Shown here piece by piece: positions 22,936-35,829 of a stretch of 64,000 bases of DNA (positions are counted from its first letter, which is position 1; each line of letters opens with the position of its first letter). Under the pieces are notes generated by a model. The model saw only the letters and a list, made by a program, of their open reading frames with translations. It was not told the origin of the DNA and searched no databases. Location: positions 141,173,980 to 141,237,979 of the forward strand of contig CM038050.1 of the NCBI GenBank assembly GCA_021397845.1, read 5' to 3'. This DNA is from Areca catechu. Its lineage: Eukaryota; Streptophyta; Magnoliopsida; Arecales; Arecaceae. The position numbers and the translations under genes are program-made.

Positions 22936-23846
22936 TCTTTGGTATCAGAGCGAGGGTTAAAACTAGGGTTTAACTACAAGTTCTGAAATTTCTGCACATC
23001 TAGGTTTAAGCTAAAAATAAATTGCATAAAAACCATCCTAAAAAATAAAAACAAATTAGTAATTAATTGATGTTAATCCTCTGTTAATCTACTTTTAATC
23101 TCAAAAAAAAATCAGAAATTTTTTTTTTATTGCATTATTTTTCTGGTGGAAGGAAATCACGCCTCCTGAGCGAGTATACACAAGTATACTATCATGACCC
23201 ATGGGAGTAATGAGCTTTGGCTGACGTGATATCCCTAGATCGAAAATCTGAAATTAATCAAATCTAAAATTTAATTGAAGAAAAAAAAATTAATTTATTT
23301 TTTGCTATTTTTATTATTTTGGCTTCATTGTATATTAGGATTTCATATCATGTGATTGCATCATTCTGTAACTTAATCTTAAGGGCACTTGACTATCTCA
23401 GATCAAGGCAGGATTTCTCACCTATCCTGGGCCTACAACAACCACCTTTTGCATCAAACCTAACCCTAATTAAAATCAATTAGTAATCTAAAGCAACTTA
23501 GGGACACCAACAAGGCTGGGTTCCAAATATTGTGTGAAAGCTAGTGTACCCAATCCTTTGATTATTACTTGAATCTAGTGTCTAAGGCTAGAGGTCCAGA
23601 GGCAAATGCCCTAAGTGGCCTCGTGATCTTTAATTAGGACCTTACAAGTGGGGAGCCTCCCACGACCCCACCTCTTACCTGGCCAGTGGACAGGATAATT
23701 GCAGAATTGGTTGTAAATTGAGCTGACCCATTCTACTTGAGCTCTAGGTCTAGGAAACCATAGTTTGATTTGTGTGATTGCATTGCATGGCCACTAGATA
23801 AGGAACTCCTACCAATAGTCTCACCCAAACCCAACCTAGCTTGACC
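22936..23846 (+). other. C primer site and leader
   Basis: TGGTATCAGAGC at 22940-22951 fits initiator Met-tRNA. The leader then runs to the gag ATG at 23847. It contains the conserved stem-loop block at 23152-23234, which E shares at 55681-55770. Confidence 0.75.
23152..23234 (+). promoter_or_regulatory. Conserved leader stem-loop block of C
   Basis: An outer stem GGAAATCAC (23152-23160) can pair with GTGATATCC (23226-23234), with one mismatch. Inside are a hairpin AGTATAC-ACAA-GTATACT (23173-23190) and the palindrome CCCATGGG (23198-23205). The block recurs in E. Position and form suggest a dimerisation or packaging signal, which is inference. Confidence 0.6.
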
Positions 23847-26064
23847 ATGGAGTCTAACCTTGAAATATTTCTGAGATCCATGAATGAGCAATTGACCCAA
23901 ATGAATAATAGATTTGATCGACTAGATGATTGTTTAGGAAACCTAGAGAGAACCCCTGTGACCCGTACTAAGCCTATACTTGAGACCCCACACCCTGACC
24001 CATTCCTAAAATCCAACCTAGGATAGCCCCTTGCCATGACCCAATCTAGGATCTTAGTTCGAAGAGATCCAATTATGATTTCATAGACCAGGATGAGAGA
24101 GCCACTAGGAACTTTAGGGTAGAAGCACCTAAATTTGGTGGTGATCTTGATCTTGAGGATTATATTAATTGGGAACAAGGTATGGATCAATATTTTGAAA
24201 GAGATTTAATGTCTGAGAAAAGAAAGTTTAAGTTTGCTAGGCTTAAATTAGTTCGCCATGCTAGAATCTATTGGGATAAGGTTGAAATAATGACTAGAAA
24301 TAAAGGAGAAATCCCCATAGCTACCTAAAGAGCCATGAAGAGCAAGCTTAGGGAGAAGTACCTTCCTGCACCCTACCATTCCAAATCCTATGAACCCAAA
24401 TCCTCTGAGCCCATGTCCTATGAGCCCAAGAGACCCATAACCCATAGATCTGAACCCATGTCCTATGAGCCCAAGTAACCCATAACCCCTAGGTATCAGC
24501 CTAGTGCCAGTCAAGTTTTTCTTAGTCAATCGGAACCCCATAGGATTAGCACCCCTGAGTGCAAGCTAAGTCTTAGTCAAGTACCCCTTAGTCAACCCAC
24601 CCCTGCTATCCCAAAACACTCATCAATTTTCTCTTAGTCGACCCACTCCTACTACCCCATTGGTTCACAAGGATCACATTGAAGTGGAAGTGATGAAGCT
24701 AAGGTGAGCTTAGTGGATGAGAATGAAGGAGAGAAGAGATACCTATGGCTAACTTAGAATTAGTTGACCCGATAGGCACCCAGGCTAAAGCTAGTACAGA
24801 GTTAGTTGACCATGACTCTTCCCTGACTGAAACTGTACTGGTAGGACCCTTAAAAAAAGAGACCCATGAGGAGTCTAACCCTATTGTTAGGACCTTACCT
24901 GAGGAAACACTAGAAGAGACTCAAGTTATAGAGCCTAGTCCTGAAATCCTAGAACAAGAGGAAATTGGTAAGGACTTGGCTTATTTAGTCCAATACCCTC
25001 AGGAAGACTTCATGCTTGTGGTCCCAATTGAAGATCTTTTCCTGAAATCACTGACTCATCCTTCCATAAGGATGACCTTTATTTACCTGCTCATGTAACC
25101 TAATGTCGAAACCTTAAGGTCAACCCATTAGTCTAGGACAAATCCCCGAACCTTTTCTTATTTCCTACCTTACCAAGTCACCCTCGAATCCACTTCTTAT
25201 TTTATACCCTTCCCTGAGGTTTCCAATGTTTCTAGAACCACTAGGTTACACATTGTTGAGGTTAGCATGTTTCATCAATCCTTTAGCCTTGTTAGATTTA
25301 CCACCCATTTCTGGAGAACCTTATGGCATCTTTTAGGAGTACATGTTAAGTTTTCATCTGCATATCACCCATCGACCAAGGGTCAAGTACAAAAATGAAA
25401 TTAAGGACTTAAAAAGACTAAATAAATAAATAAATAATTTTCTTTACTAGTAGTGCATAGTGAGTCTATTAGACGTTTGCAGAGTCATATGCCCAACACA
25501 TTAAAGAATTGCATAAGAATCATATGGCTGACCCAAGAAAAAGACTTAAAGAATTTAATGAAGGAGACTTTGTCTTGGTTAGGCTACGACTTGAACGGTT
25601 CCCACCTGGAACCATGATGAAGTTACATGCCCGTAGTAGTGGACCATACAAAGTAATTAGGAAAATCGGATCTAATGCCTATGTGATTGATTTACCACCA
25701 AAGCTAAGTATTAGTTCTACTTTCAACGTTTCAGACCTTATAGAGTATAGGGAGCCAACATTGACTCCTAGTGATCCTTTTGAGCCTAATCTAATCCTTG
25801 AGAGTGAGTCAATCCATGTGTGTCCACCTGCCATACTACCAGCCCAGAGAGACAGGATCGAGTAGATCTTGGATGATAAGATTATCGCTACTCGGAGCAA
25901 AGACTATCAACGTATCTGGTTCATTGGCAAAGATGACCCGAGATTGACGATTCTTGGATCATCAGAGAGAACTTACAAAGAATTGACCCAGACTTACTAG
26001 AGCACTATCACAGCAAGGTTGACCCATACTCGACAAGGTCGAGATCCTCCTACCCGAGGAGATT
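23847..26064 (+). pseudogene. C: gag remnant fused by deletion to integrase tail
   Basis: The ATG at 23847 opens 'MESNLEIFLRSMNEQLTQMN', a chromovirus gag start. Gag resumes at about 24120 ('VEAPKFGGDLDLEDYINWEQ', 'FKFARLKLVRHARIYWDKVE') and stops near 24330. A region at 24745-25098 ('MANLELVDPIGTQ', acidic) ends with 'DLFLKSLTHPSIR'. Next comes integrase at 'FPEVSNVSRTTRLHIVEVS' and 'FWRTLWHLLGVHVKFSSAYHP' (25210-25390), then the C-terminal module 25509-25865 ('RLKEFNEGDFVLVRLRLERF', 'SSTFNVSDLIEYREP') and a decayed chromodomain. Protease, RT, RNase H and the first part of integrase are absent. Stops are frequent. The same joint occurs in E. Confidence 0.82.
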
Positions 26065-27623
26065 TGGTGCATACACTAGGGCTAGAAGAAAATGACAGGT
26101 CGAACTCAAATCCCTGTGGATCACCTGTGAATGAAGCCCTAACCCAAAACCCCATATCACATAAATAGTTATCTTAAATTCTATATTTTAGCTTAGTTCG
26201 GTTTAGCCCTAAAACCCAAAATTGAGTCATCTGTAAAAACCCTGGACCCAAAATTGAGTCTATAAAAAAATCTCAATTTTATTTGGATCATAATTCTGTT
26301 ATAATGGTCTAGTGTTATTTAGCCCTTTTTACCAACTTTAATTAGGGTTTTGAATTTCCAAGCCTAATTAAGTATGGTATGGTGTCATTATGAGTTAGTA
26401 TGCCTTTTGATCAAATTGGTATCCCAATTGATCGAGTTGGACTTGAAATTAGTTACAATTGAGTCGTTGTAATTAGTTAGTTGGTTGAGTCTTGTAATTA
26501 TTAGTTGAGTCCTGTAATACAAGAGGGGACCCAATTAAAGACTCCATGTGACACCATGTGCCAACCCAAGTCAACCATTCTTGGCGCCACATGACAACCA
26601 CCTCTTGGCACCACCTCTTCAAGGTTTGGACATCATTTGCCACATCATCCAAGACATCATCACATGACATGTCACTTATGTTTGGACATCATTTGCCACA
26701 TCATCATGGACAACAACACATGCCATGTCACTTATGTTGGTCGGCCACATGGAGAATGAAGTTGACACCACTTTAAGAGATGTAAAGCAGAAGGAGTCCA
26801 AGCCAAGTTAGTGCCCATTCTTTCTTATGTTGTCACCAATTCCAAGAGTGAGGATGCCACTTAGCTTCTCATCATCCATCTTAATGCATTTATCTCTCAA
26901 GGGGATGCCTATCAAGGAGAGGACCAAGGAAATTTCTTGCTTTAGAGTCCAAGCTAATCAAGTCTCAGGAACTCAAGAATACCATAAGAACTCTTAAATT
27001 TTTCCTATCCAAATTGGAGAGTCCAAAATCATACAGGAGCCCTCATCATCCAAACTCTAGAGACCACAATTCATGGCCAATCAATGAACTAATCTTGGCC
27101 ACACACCACTATCCATCATGATCGCCCATCAAGGATGAAGTCAATCCCATTTTGGCGCCCAAGCTAGTTGAAGTCCAAGGAGAGCTCAAAGACAGGAGTT
27201 CAAGATGCCCAAGAAGAAATTTTAAGGAGTTGTTGTCCAAGGGAAACCAATGCTAGACTTTGTAACCCATACAACTTATGTTGGTGGTCTATAAATACCA
27301 CCATTAATCTCTCTTATAAATTCAATTATTATTGATGAAATAAAGCCAACATTTTATAAAAAAAAAAAACTTTTCCTAACTTTAAATTTCTAATCCTTTG
27401 AAAGGTATGATCCCTAGTTTACGATGGTTTCTTAATCACCAGGTCCTTTTTCTAACTAGATTTGTTAATCTACATTGCAGGATTGCAACTAGTTGACTAG
27501 TTTTCATTCATTTAATTGCTTTGAGTCTTATTCCTATTAAATTCTAGAAAAAATTAATCTCTGATTAATCTCTAAAATTAGATTTAAAATTAGTAATTTA
27601 ATTTTGCATATTGTCCGGTGTCA
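26065..27623 (+). mobile_element. C 3' LTR
   Basis: It starts TGGTGCATACACTAGGG after a purine-rich gaggagat and ends TTGTCCGGTGTCA. TSD TATAG follows (27624-27628). It is longer than the 5' LTR, partly through a 56-bp tandem duplication. Confidence 0.85.
26625..26736 (+). repeat. 56-bp tandem duplication private to the C 3' LTR
   Basis: Two units starting 'tttggacatcatttgccac' at 26625 and 26681. The 5' LTR has one unit (about 12635), so the duplication arose after insertion, or was lost in the other LTR. Confidence 0.75.
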
Positions 27624-27632
27624 TATAGGATG

Positions 27633-29074
27633 TGATGCGGGACTAATATACATGCAATTCTTTTTGTATGTTTTATGTGTGGGGTTAGGTGATTAATTTC
27701 TGAATTTTAGATCAAAATTAGTTGTAGGGAATTTTGTATGAATTTTTGAAGCCAAGCATGCAGATTAGAACCTAGAAAAGTACTAAAGAAGGATCGCCGG
27801 GGCTGAGAAGCCTCGGTTAGGGCAAGTTCTCCTACAATAATAAGACTGGAGGTAGAGGGGGGTGTACCTGACAACGTCTGAAGCACCCGTGAAGATCGCA
27901 GCGAAGGGATCTCTCGTTCCTCGATGGATGCGGCCTGAAAAATTGAGCCAAAACCCGTGGATACCCCTTGGCTTTCTGCTCTGGTCGATTGAGGCTTGGC
28001 TGGAGTCGTTGGATTCGTAGAACTCGAGGACCTGCAAACGACCTGTCAGGGGTTAGAAACTCAGAGGAAATCAAAAAAAAAAGGAAAATAGCAAAGGGAA
28101 GAAAGTTTTGGAGGGGGCTGGAAGGATGGTTGGCGGCAGGAAGATGGTTGCAAACACCGAGAAGAAGAACTCTCAAACCCCTTTATGCACACAGCAGGGT
28201 AATCACACAAAGCAATTGAAGAACTCAAGGTTTATTTCATATATCAAAATCTCCCTTCATACAAGAGGCTAGGGTCTCTTAAATAGACCCTTAACCTTGG
28301 GCTCCAAGTAAGGGCACATAAGTCTTTACATAATAATCCTTTTCCCTCTCAAACCCTAGCTAGAAAATAAGGAAACATTAGGTAGAAAAATCTCTAAAAA
28401 TTCTCTTGACTTGGCCAACACCCAAGGATGCCTAGGAAGGCATGTTGGGCTTCTAGGAGCAGCAGCAGAGGCCACCCAAAGGGGCGCGGCGCATGGGTTT
28501 GGGCCTCTAGAAGCTGGGGTGGCCCGTAGCCAGGTAGCAGGAATATTTCCTGGTATCTTGTTTCTTAGGGGCTTGGGCTTGGTGCCTGGGCTTGATTTCT
28601 TTGGGCTAGGATGCAGATGGACCGCTAAAATCTTGGATGCCTTGGTATATTAATATATTTTGGCATCTGGAAGGGAATCTAGACATCTGGAGGGCATCTA
28701 CAAGGAATCGGGGTTTTCTGAATTTTCCTCTGGGGTCTTCAAATCTTCAAGCTAGGTTGGACTTGGGCTATACTTCCATGTCTTCAATCTGGTTGGACTT
28801 GGTCTTCACTTGTATGATGTGTCTTGAGTCTTCAATATGGTTGAAGAGGACTCAAAAAATAAAATTAGCTCGACAAGAGCTGACTAACACTAGACTGGAC
28901 TGAACTAGCTCAACATGAGCTGACTAGTACAGAACTGAAACTCAAAAGACTCAAATAACAACTAAATGGACTCATATGGGCTAAGCCCTTATTATAGATG
29001 ATGACTCAAATTATTGATCAATTCACAGAGGTTGAAAAGCCTCTGTCTTATTCTGGTGCCTCCAGTCCCCACCA
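27633..29074 (-). mobile_element. F1: solo LTR, chromovirus-like
   Basis: The plus strand reads TGATGCGGGAC...GTCCCCACCA, flanked by GGATG at 27628-27632 and 29075-29079. On the minus strand it begins TGGTGGGGACTGGAGGCACC, like G1, C and E LTRs, and ends GTCCCGCATCA like C. A TATTTAA box lies at 28279-28286 (minus). F2 at 59513 is a second copy. It has no internal region. Confidence 0.85.
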
Positions 29075-32000
29075 GGATGCTTCTCCCAAATCCATCATGG
29101 AAAACCATTTTGACAGCCATGTTTTAACTGACTGCATCATGGAATATCATTTCCAATGATCAGTATGTCATCGACATACAAGACCAAGATGATAATAGCA
29201 CTCCTACTTGTCTTCTTATACACACATGGCTCATCCATATTCTCGATGAAACCAAATTCCTTAATAGTTTCGTCGAAATGAATGTTCCAACTCCTTGATG
29301 CTTGCTTCAATCCATAAATGGATTTCCTAAGCTTGCATACTTACTTTGGTCTCCTACTTAAGACAAAACCCTCTAGCTATGACATATAGACTTCTTCCTT
29401 AAGATTTTCATTGAGGAATGCAGTCTTAACATCCATCTGCCAGATCTCATAATCATAGTATGCAGCAATGGCAAGAATAATCCTAATGGACTTGAGCATG
29501 GAAACTGGTGAAAAGGTTTTATCATAGTCAATACCATACTTTTGTTTGAAACCTTTTGCCACCAACCTAGCCTTGTAGGTTTCTATTTGCCCATCTACTC
29601 TAATCTTTCTCTAGAAGATCCATTTGCACCCTATTGGGATAATTCCTTCAGGTGGGTCAACCAAGGTCCAAACTTGGTTCATACATGGAGTCTATTTTGG
29701 ATTTCATATGAAATTGAACCATTTTTCGGTCCTTACTATGACTACTTCTTGTATAGGTCAGTGGATCATCATCTTCAATGATACTAGTTTTTATTGTTTC
29801 CAATCATAAAACCATATTTAAAGGTGCTTCCTGCACTCTTTCTGACCTATGGAGAGGAGGTGTGTTTGTGGTTGTATCTGATCAACTGTTAATTCTGATT
29901 GAGGAACTTAAGTTTGTTCATCTTGAACTTTACTCAATTCAATTATTCTCCCATTACCTTGTTCTTAGAAAAATTCTTTTTCCAAGAATATGGCTTGCCT
30001 ACTAACAAAAACCTTTTGTTCAGTAGGATGATAGAATAGGTATCCAATACCTTCTTGAGAATAACCGATAAACCTACATTTCTCAGCCCTAGCACTCAGC
30101 TTATGTCCAAATTCCTTTTTAACATAAGCTGGACAACCCCAATCTTAAGATGTTTAAGACTTGGTTTCTTTCCATTCCATAATTCATATGGAGTACTATG
30201 CACTGATTTTGATGGTACCCTATCTAATACATATGTAGCAGTTTCTAGGGCATATCCCCAAAAGGATATTGGAAGATATGTGAAGCACATCATAGACCTT
30301 ACCATGTCAAACAAGGTATGATTTCTCCTTTCTAAAACACCATTTAATTGTGGTGTATATGGAGGGGTTCATTCAGAGAGAATACCATTTTTCTTAAGAT
30401 GATTAAGAAATTCACTAGATAAGTATTCTACTCCTTGATCAGATCAGAGGACTTTAATACTTTTTCAGTTTGTTTCTTAACCATATTTTTATACTCTTTA
30501 AATTTATCAAAAGCTTTAGATTTTATGTTTCATGAGATACGCATATCCAAACCTAGATAAATCATAAATAAATATGATAAAATAAAAGTATCCTTCTCTA
30601 GCCTAAGTTGATATAGATCCACATACATCTGAATGTATTAACCCTAACAACTCAATTTCCCTTTCTTTATCCAGTGAATGGAGACTTGGTCATTTTACCC
30701 ATTAGGAAAGATTCACAAGTTCCTAATTATTTATAATCATAAGGGCCAAAGAAATCATCTTTGCATAACTTGATAATCCTTGACTCACCTATATGACCTA
30801 ATCGGTAATGCCAAAATAATGTTTTATTAGTATTATCTCTCTTTCTCTTTTTGTTTTCTACAAGAAATACCTCATCATTCAGTAATAGAATTAAAAGACG
30901 ATTCACAAATTTACCCATACCAAAAAAGTCATTAGAAATAAAACATGGAGCAACCATTGCTCTCAACTTTTATTTTAAAACTTTATCTTAATAACAAAGT
31001 ACAGAAATAATATTCCTAACAATATTTGGAATGAAATAACAATCTTTTAATTCCAATGTCTTGCTCAAAGACAATAATAACATATAGGTTCCAACAGCTT
31101 CTACATGAATGGTCTCTCCACTCGCGGCATAAAGCTTGAAGTTACCTTTCTTCAATCTTCTAATCTTGTGGAGTCCCTACAAAGATTTGCATATGTGAGA
31201 CCCACATGCAGTATCCAATACCCATGAATCAAAAGTTGAAGAACTCAATGTTAAGTTTGTTTGTATCAAAAACAAACCTCTTGATGCTCCACTGGCATCT
31301 TATTTCAGACTTGCAAGGTATGTCTTGCAGTTCTTCTTCCAATGTCCCTTCTTATCATAGAATAAATAGGATCCATCATTTGAAGACCTCATTGCCTTCT
31401 TTCTCTTATTGATGCTCTTCTTTAGGTTCAGCTTTCTCTTTGAACCCTTCTTCATTACTCCTTTCTTCTTCCCATCAACTAGAAGAAGATGATGAGCCTT
31501 ATCACCTTTGAATTGGCTCTCAGTTATCTTAAGCATGTTAAGCAACTCTGGTAATGAAAGGTTCAATTTGTTCATGTGGTAGTTCATGACAAACTAAGAG
31601 TAGGAATCTGGAAGTGATTATAGGATCAAATCCTGATTAAGCTCCACATCCATGACAAAGCCTAATTGACCTAATCGGGTGATTAAGTTAATCATCTTGA
31701 GAACATAGACCAGTATAAGCGAGCCCTCACTCATACATGCCCGAAGCAACTATTTCAATATCTTATATCTAGCAGTCCTACTATGATCTCCATATAGCTC
31801 TTTGAGATTTAGTATGGATTGATGTTTCATATCTTCATGTTGCCTCTGTAGCTCGTTGCTCATTGAGGCTAACATGATGCACTTGACAATCAAGCTGTCA
31901 TTCTACCATATTCTATAAGTGGCTTTTCCTCCTCATCGCATCATCTCCGATCAGATCTAGATTAGAGAATCGAGGATGTAGGTACTTTTTTATGAGCAAG

Positions 32001-32091
32001 TACTATTTCTGGTTCCTCAACCAGCTAACATAGTTTGGTTCTATCAGTTTATTGGCATCTAGGTGCCCCACAGTGATAATGATGAAGTCAT
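29075..32091 (-). pseudogene. B1 gag, protease, integrase and RT N-terminal part
   Basis: The minus-strand ATG is at 32091. The leading 'LDANKLIEPNYVSWLRN' matches B2 and B3 gag. 'LNLSLPELLNMLKITE' and the damaged zinc knuckle 'YLFYDKKGHWKKNC' (two Cys replaced by Tyr) follow near 31300-31590. Protease has 'LDTACGSH' near 31230. The GAG pre-integrase box 'LFWHYRLGHIGESRIIKLCK' is at about 30800; the integrase core is broken by stops at 30720-30100. RT begins 'MVAKGFKQKYGIDYDKTF' and 'QMDVKTAFLNENLKEEVYMS' (29565-29377), then the catalytic 'YVDDILI' near 29180. It ends 'MMDLGEA' at the F1/C insertion site. Many stops; not functional. Confidence 0.87.
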
Positions 32092-33280
32092 TAATTTAAA
32101 TCTATAGTCATACAAGAACAATACATAAGCAGACCACTTAAGATGATAATCGTAGTTAGATAAGGACTATAAATCAAATTATGTCTTCCACTATTTCATC
32201 AAATACCATAACCCTCAACTGTGGTAAACGAGAAACCAATATCTGGTTTCTTTAGTAGGGTTGAGATTCCAATTCCTAATAAATGTCTCATGTTTACATA
32301 ATAAACATTTATAAGTTCAAGGATAAGAAATTCTTTTCCAATTGCATCCCTTGCAATTCTCAACATAATACATGCCTCTAAAACACTTAGCCTTGTATTT
32401 GCATAACAAACCATAATGCCTTAGTTTATTCGGGCTCATCATTTTATATAGTCATAATTGAATAATGTCACCCTTGAGTTTGCTCAACAAAGTTACATTA
32501 TCAAGAATACTATAAAGCATAAAATGTATCATGTCAAATTTTCTTTTTATCAAACCCTAATAGTAAGCCTTGAGTTTGCTTAACAAATCTACTATAGTTT
32601 TGATACAAATTGGCTTGGCAAGAAGGAAGGCAAAATGTAGTGTGTTTAAAATCAATTAACATTTCCAATTCTAAGGTCTAGATTAAACAAATTAGCCAGG
32701 TAAGTGAAAGAGGTGTGGGAGTCCCCTAGTTATTGCCTTAGACACCAAAGAATTTTGGCCAAGTAATGGAACCAATTAAAAACCACATTCTCTTTACCAT
32801 CCCAGAACCACTTATCTTAGATACAAATCGATCAATCAAACCCTAAATTGGATTTGCATCAAGTTTTATATAACACTATGACTAAATATAATTTCCATGA
32901 GGGATTTGATGGTCTCAAACACATCCTAATTAACCATGCCAATGATACATATTCCAGCAAAAAAGCATATTAGCCCCAATATGCAGAACCAAAGCATGAT
33001 TAAAACAACAATCCGTTCACCTCACTTATTCATGGGATAATGCCATAATGGCACCCCAACACACCATAGGAGACCCCAGTGCATGGAAAGAGAGGGCCTT
33101 TAAGCCCTACTTAGCTCCTATAACCAGATGGCCATGGTGACTAACCTAATCGAAGCAGTTACTAGGAGCATAACATATCATATATGTAATATGAACTAAT
33201 CATGCAAGAGTCATATCAAAGCAAGAAATTAACACTAAAATGTCTACTAATTGCATGAACCAATATGGCTCTGATACCAC
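32092..33280 (-). other. B1 leader and primer site
   Basis: The minus strand from 33280 reads GTGGTATCAGAGCC, the Met-tRNA primer site, directly after the 5' LTR. The leader is 1.19 kb and ends at the gag ATG. It contains four spaced hairpin repeats (32287-32588). The flanking 'aggtgtgggagtcccc' block near 32710 is shared with B2, B3 and B4. Confidence 0.85.
32287..32588 (-). repeat. Four spaced hairpin repeats in the B1 leader
   Basis: In sense order: 32588-32568, 32492-32472, 32411-32391, 32306-32287. Form TTTRTT-core-CAAGG with 9-base cores AAGCAAACT, GAGCAAACT, ATGCAAATA and ATGTAAACA (the last followed by TGAG). The second forms stem TTGAG/CTCAA with loop CAAA. Confidence 0.8.
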
Positions 33281-35676
33281 TGTTGGGTTTTGGGCTAACA
33301 TAGCGAAAGACTAAGTTTCAAATTTTTCATTATTGAAATCCTAATCGATCGAAACACTAGACCCAAGGACCATTTGACCATGATAACTAATAAATCATAA
33401 TTTAGGATTATAAAGGAATACCTGGAGTGCTATACTCAATTTTTACAGGGCATATAAGTGTATGCCCTCCAGAGATGACCCACATAGAAACTGGACCAAG
33501 GAAGCACTACTACCAAGCTTGCATATTTGACTATGTCTCCTCCAGGCAGCCTTTCTTCCTTTAGCAAACTTTCTCCCTTTGTTGAAACCCCTAACCTCCT
33601 GTAAAGCACTTAGAGACCTCTTTGAATCATCTCTCAAAATTGATTATCTCTCCTATGTCTCTTCCTAGACTCTTGTCTAAAAATGATAAGTCTTGCCTTA
33701 AAGAAGACTTCTTGTTCTAAGAGAAGGAAGAGAAATAGAAAGGATTTATTTTAGATTATTTTTGGATGTTTTGGCATCAAACTATCGATGCCTTTCAATA
33801 TCGAGTGATGGGGTGCCTGATAAACCTTTTCCTCAGCCCTTGATCTAATTTTTAAATGATCAGATAGGATCCTTCAAGCAGAAGGAGTCCCTTGGATAAA
33901 AGATCTTATCATGATATGTCATATCACTGCACCAAGAGTTGCTTATCGCGACTCTATCGTAAAATCTGATAATTAATCTCTTAATTTTAGATATAAGACA
34001 AGGTTCCACACCCCAATAGGTGTATCAAATGAAGAGATTAATTTGGAAGAAAAGGTGATTAATAGACAGAAGGACTCTTCCTTATCCATGCACCATGAGT
34101 CAAGCATCATGTCCCTTCATTGATCACACCTTTTCCTACATTATTTGACGGACCAATACTAGTCAATATGGGTGTCAATGGATAAGGAAGAGTCCTTCTG
34201 CCTATTACCTAAAAGGGTGAGCTGTATTACCTAAAAGGTGATTAATTTGTAGAAGGACTCTTGGTCCTTCTGTGCTCCTTTATTCATGTGCACACTAATA
34301 TGGTGCCAAGAGTCCCATGCCCTTCGGACTCTTGGTTTAAATAATGGATAAGGCTTGATAAATTAGAAAAAAACCCAATTTGGATTTTTCATTTAGGACT
34401 CAACCCAATCTAAGTCTCATTTAAATTGGTTAGCCTAAATAGCAAGCAAACTGACCCAATCTAATTAGGTTAGGAGTTAGGCTATCATGCATATGCTAGT
34501 ATGTAAATTGGCTAGCCTATTAGGATCCAAGGATCCTAGCTAAAATTTAATTGACTTCCTTGACCAATTCTCTAATGTGTGTGACCCTTTGGGCTCCATA
34601 TCTAACTTGCAGAAGGTCTAGGTCAAAGATGTTTCGATCCAATCAAAATTGATTGACCCAATTAGGTCAAATCGAGTTGACCCAAGTTAGTCTATTCAAA
34701 TTAATTTCCAAATTTACTCATAAATCCATCTAATTTGATTCATGAAAATCTACAAGACATGACTGATGTCTAACAATGTATCATGCTACCCATAATATGA
34801 GGAATTTGGTAAAAATTATCAAAATACTCTTCAGTGAAAAGTTACTATGCAAATTAATCCTTCAATCTCTCTATATCCCGAATAAGTGATTGGTGTGGAT
34901 AATTGTCAAACCCTAGCACTTAATCCTTTCAAATCTCAATTTGATAATGAAAACTTGATTGATGAAAGATTAGAAATCCTTTCTAATCTCATTATGCTTT
35001 GATCAAAGACTTTCTAAGTCAATAATCAAAGAGATTACATGGGATAAATTTCCTCTTACTATGAGTGATCGTTTCCTTGTTGCTCCACTCATTACTTTAT
35101 ACACAATCCATCATATCTAGATACACCCTGTACATGACTTAATTGCTATGAATGAGTATACACCAAAACATGGGTTCATGTGTACAAGATACTATAGTAA
35201 TCTCAAGTCTAAGGATCACATGCATAACTCCCACTAAGAAAACAATCTTTTGACAAGTAAGTAAGACTTCCATTGGATGTTCTCTTGTCAAATCAATTTA
35301 GTGAACTCATAACCTAATGAGCACCCACATCCTCGTATTAGTGTCATCACACAAGTGGTCATGAGACTAACCACCCCTCCATCGAGCATACATAGGATGT
35401 GCTAGTCTATCCTGATTCATCAATCCCCGAATCAGTGATCCTATGACTAGGAATATTCTAGATTATGGTTTATAGGTTTTAGGTCTCATTGTTATCCTAT
35501 AACCCAAAAACCATTATCCTAATCTATAGGATTCATCATAATCTTATAACTAAAATACAAGATGCAGCATATGATAAATCAAAAATTGCCTTTATTAATA
35601 TCAATTTTGAGTTGAAAGAATACAAAAATGCCACTGATACAATAATTGTAATTGGTTTTTAGGACACAATTTTTCA
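33281..35676 (-). mobile_element. B1 5' LTR
   Basis: TGTTGGGTTTTGGGC at 33281 is the inverted 3' end, followed outward by the primer site. 'gacacaatttttca' ends at 35676 (inverted 5' end). TSD cattc follows. It contains a minus-strand 64-aa ORF (33443-33637) also seen in the B3 LTR. Confidence 0.88.
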
Positions 35677-35829
35677 CATTCAGGATATGTTTAATCAATT
35701 GGTGTCTAGGAAAGTAGTTTTGGAAAGGTAAAGAGAATGTGGTTTTTAATTGGGTATGTTGCTCACTTAACCAATCTTTGGTGTCTAAGGCAAAACAGGG
35801 GGCCTCCCACCTCTCTCCTAGTTACTTGG
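35677..35829 (+). other. B2 leader, second segment
   Basis: 'aggatatgtttaatcaattggtg' continues the B2 leader after B1. It is homologous to 52370-52530 of B3. It ends at cttgg (35825-35829), the target copy of S1. Confidence 0.8.

Larger units (their letters stand above)
12099..27623 (+). mobile_element. C: internally deleted chromovirus inserted in B1 RT
   Basis: TSD TATAG lies at 12094-12098 and 27624-27628. The 5' LTR is split by D (12099-13397 and 22749-22935), the interior is 22936-26064, and the 3' LTR is 26065-27623. The interior keeps a primer site, a leader, part of gag, a short acidic region and the integrase tail. It lacks protease, RT and RNase H. E has the same deletion, so this is probably a non-autonomous family. 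Confidence 0.88.
8844..35676 (-). mobile_element. B1: copia element inserted in the B2 leader, itself interrupted
   Basis: Outer ends TG...CA and TSD CATTC (8839-8843 and 35677-35681) define the element. Minus-strand order is 5' LTR (35676-33281), primer site, leader, gag, protease, integrase and RT (32091-29075). Then come insertions F1 and C (29074-12099), the rest of RT and RNase H, the polypurine tract, and the 3' LTR (11208-8844). The RT frame joins across the insertions: 'MMDLGEAS' ends at 29075 and 'YILAMKIYRDRSKR' resumes at 12098. Removing the 17-kb insert gives about 9.9 kb, but stops and frameshifts in every domain make it inactive. Confidence 0.9.
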
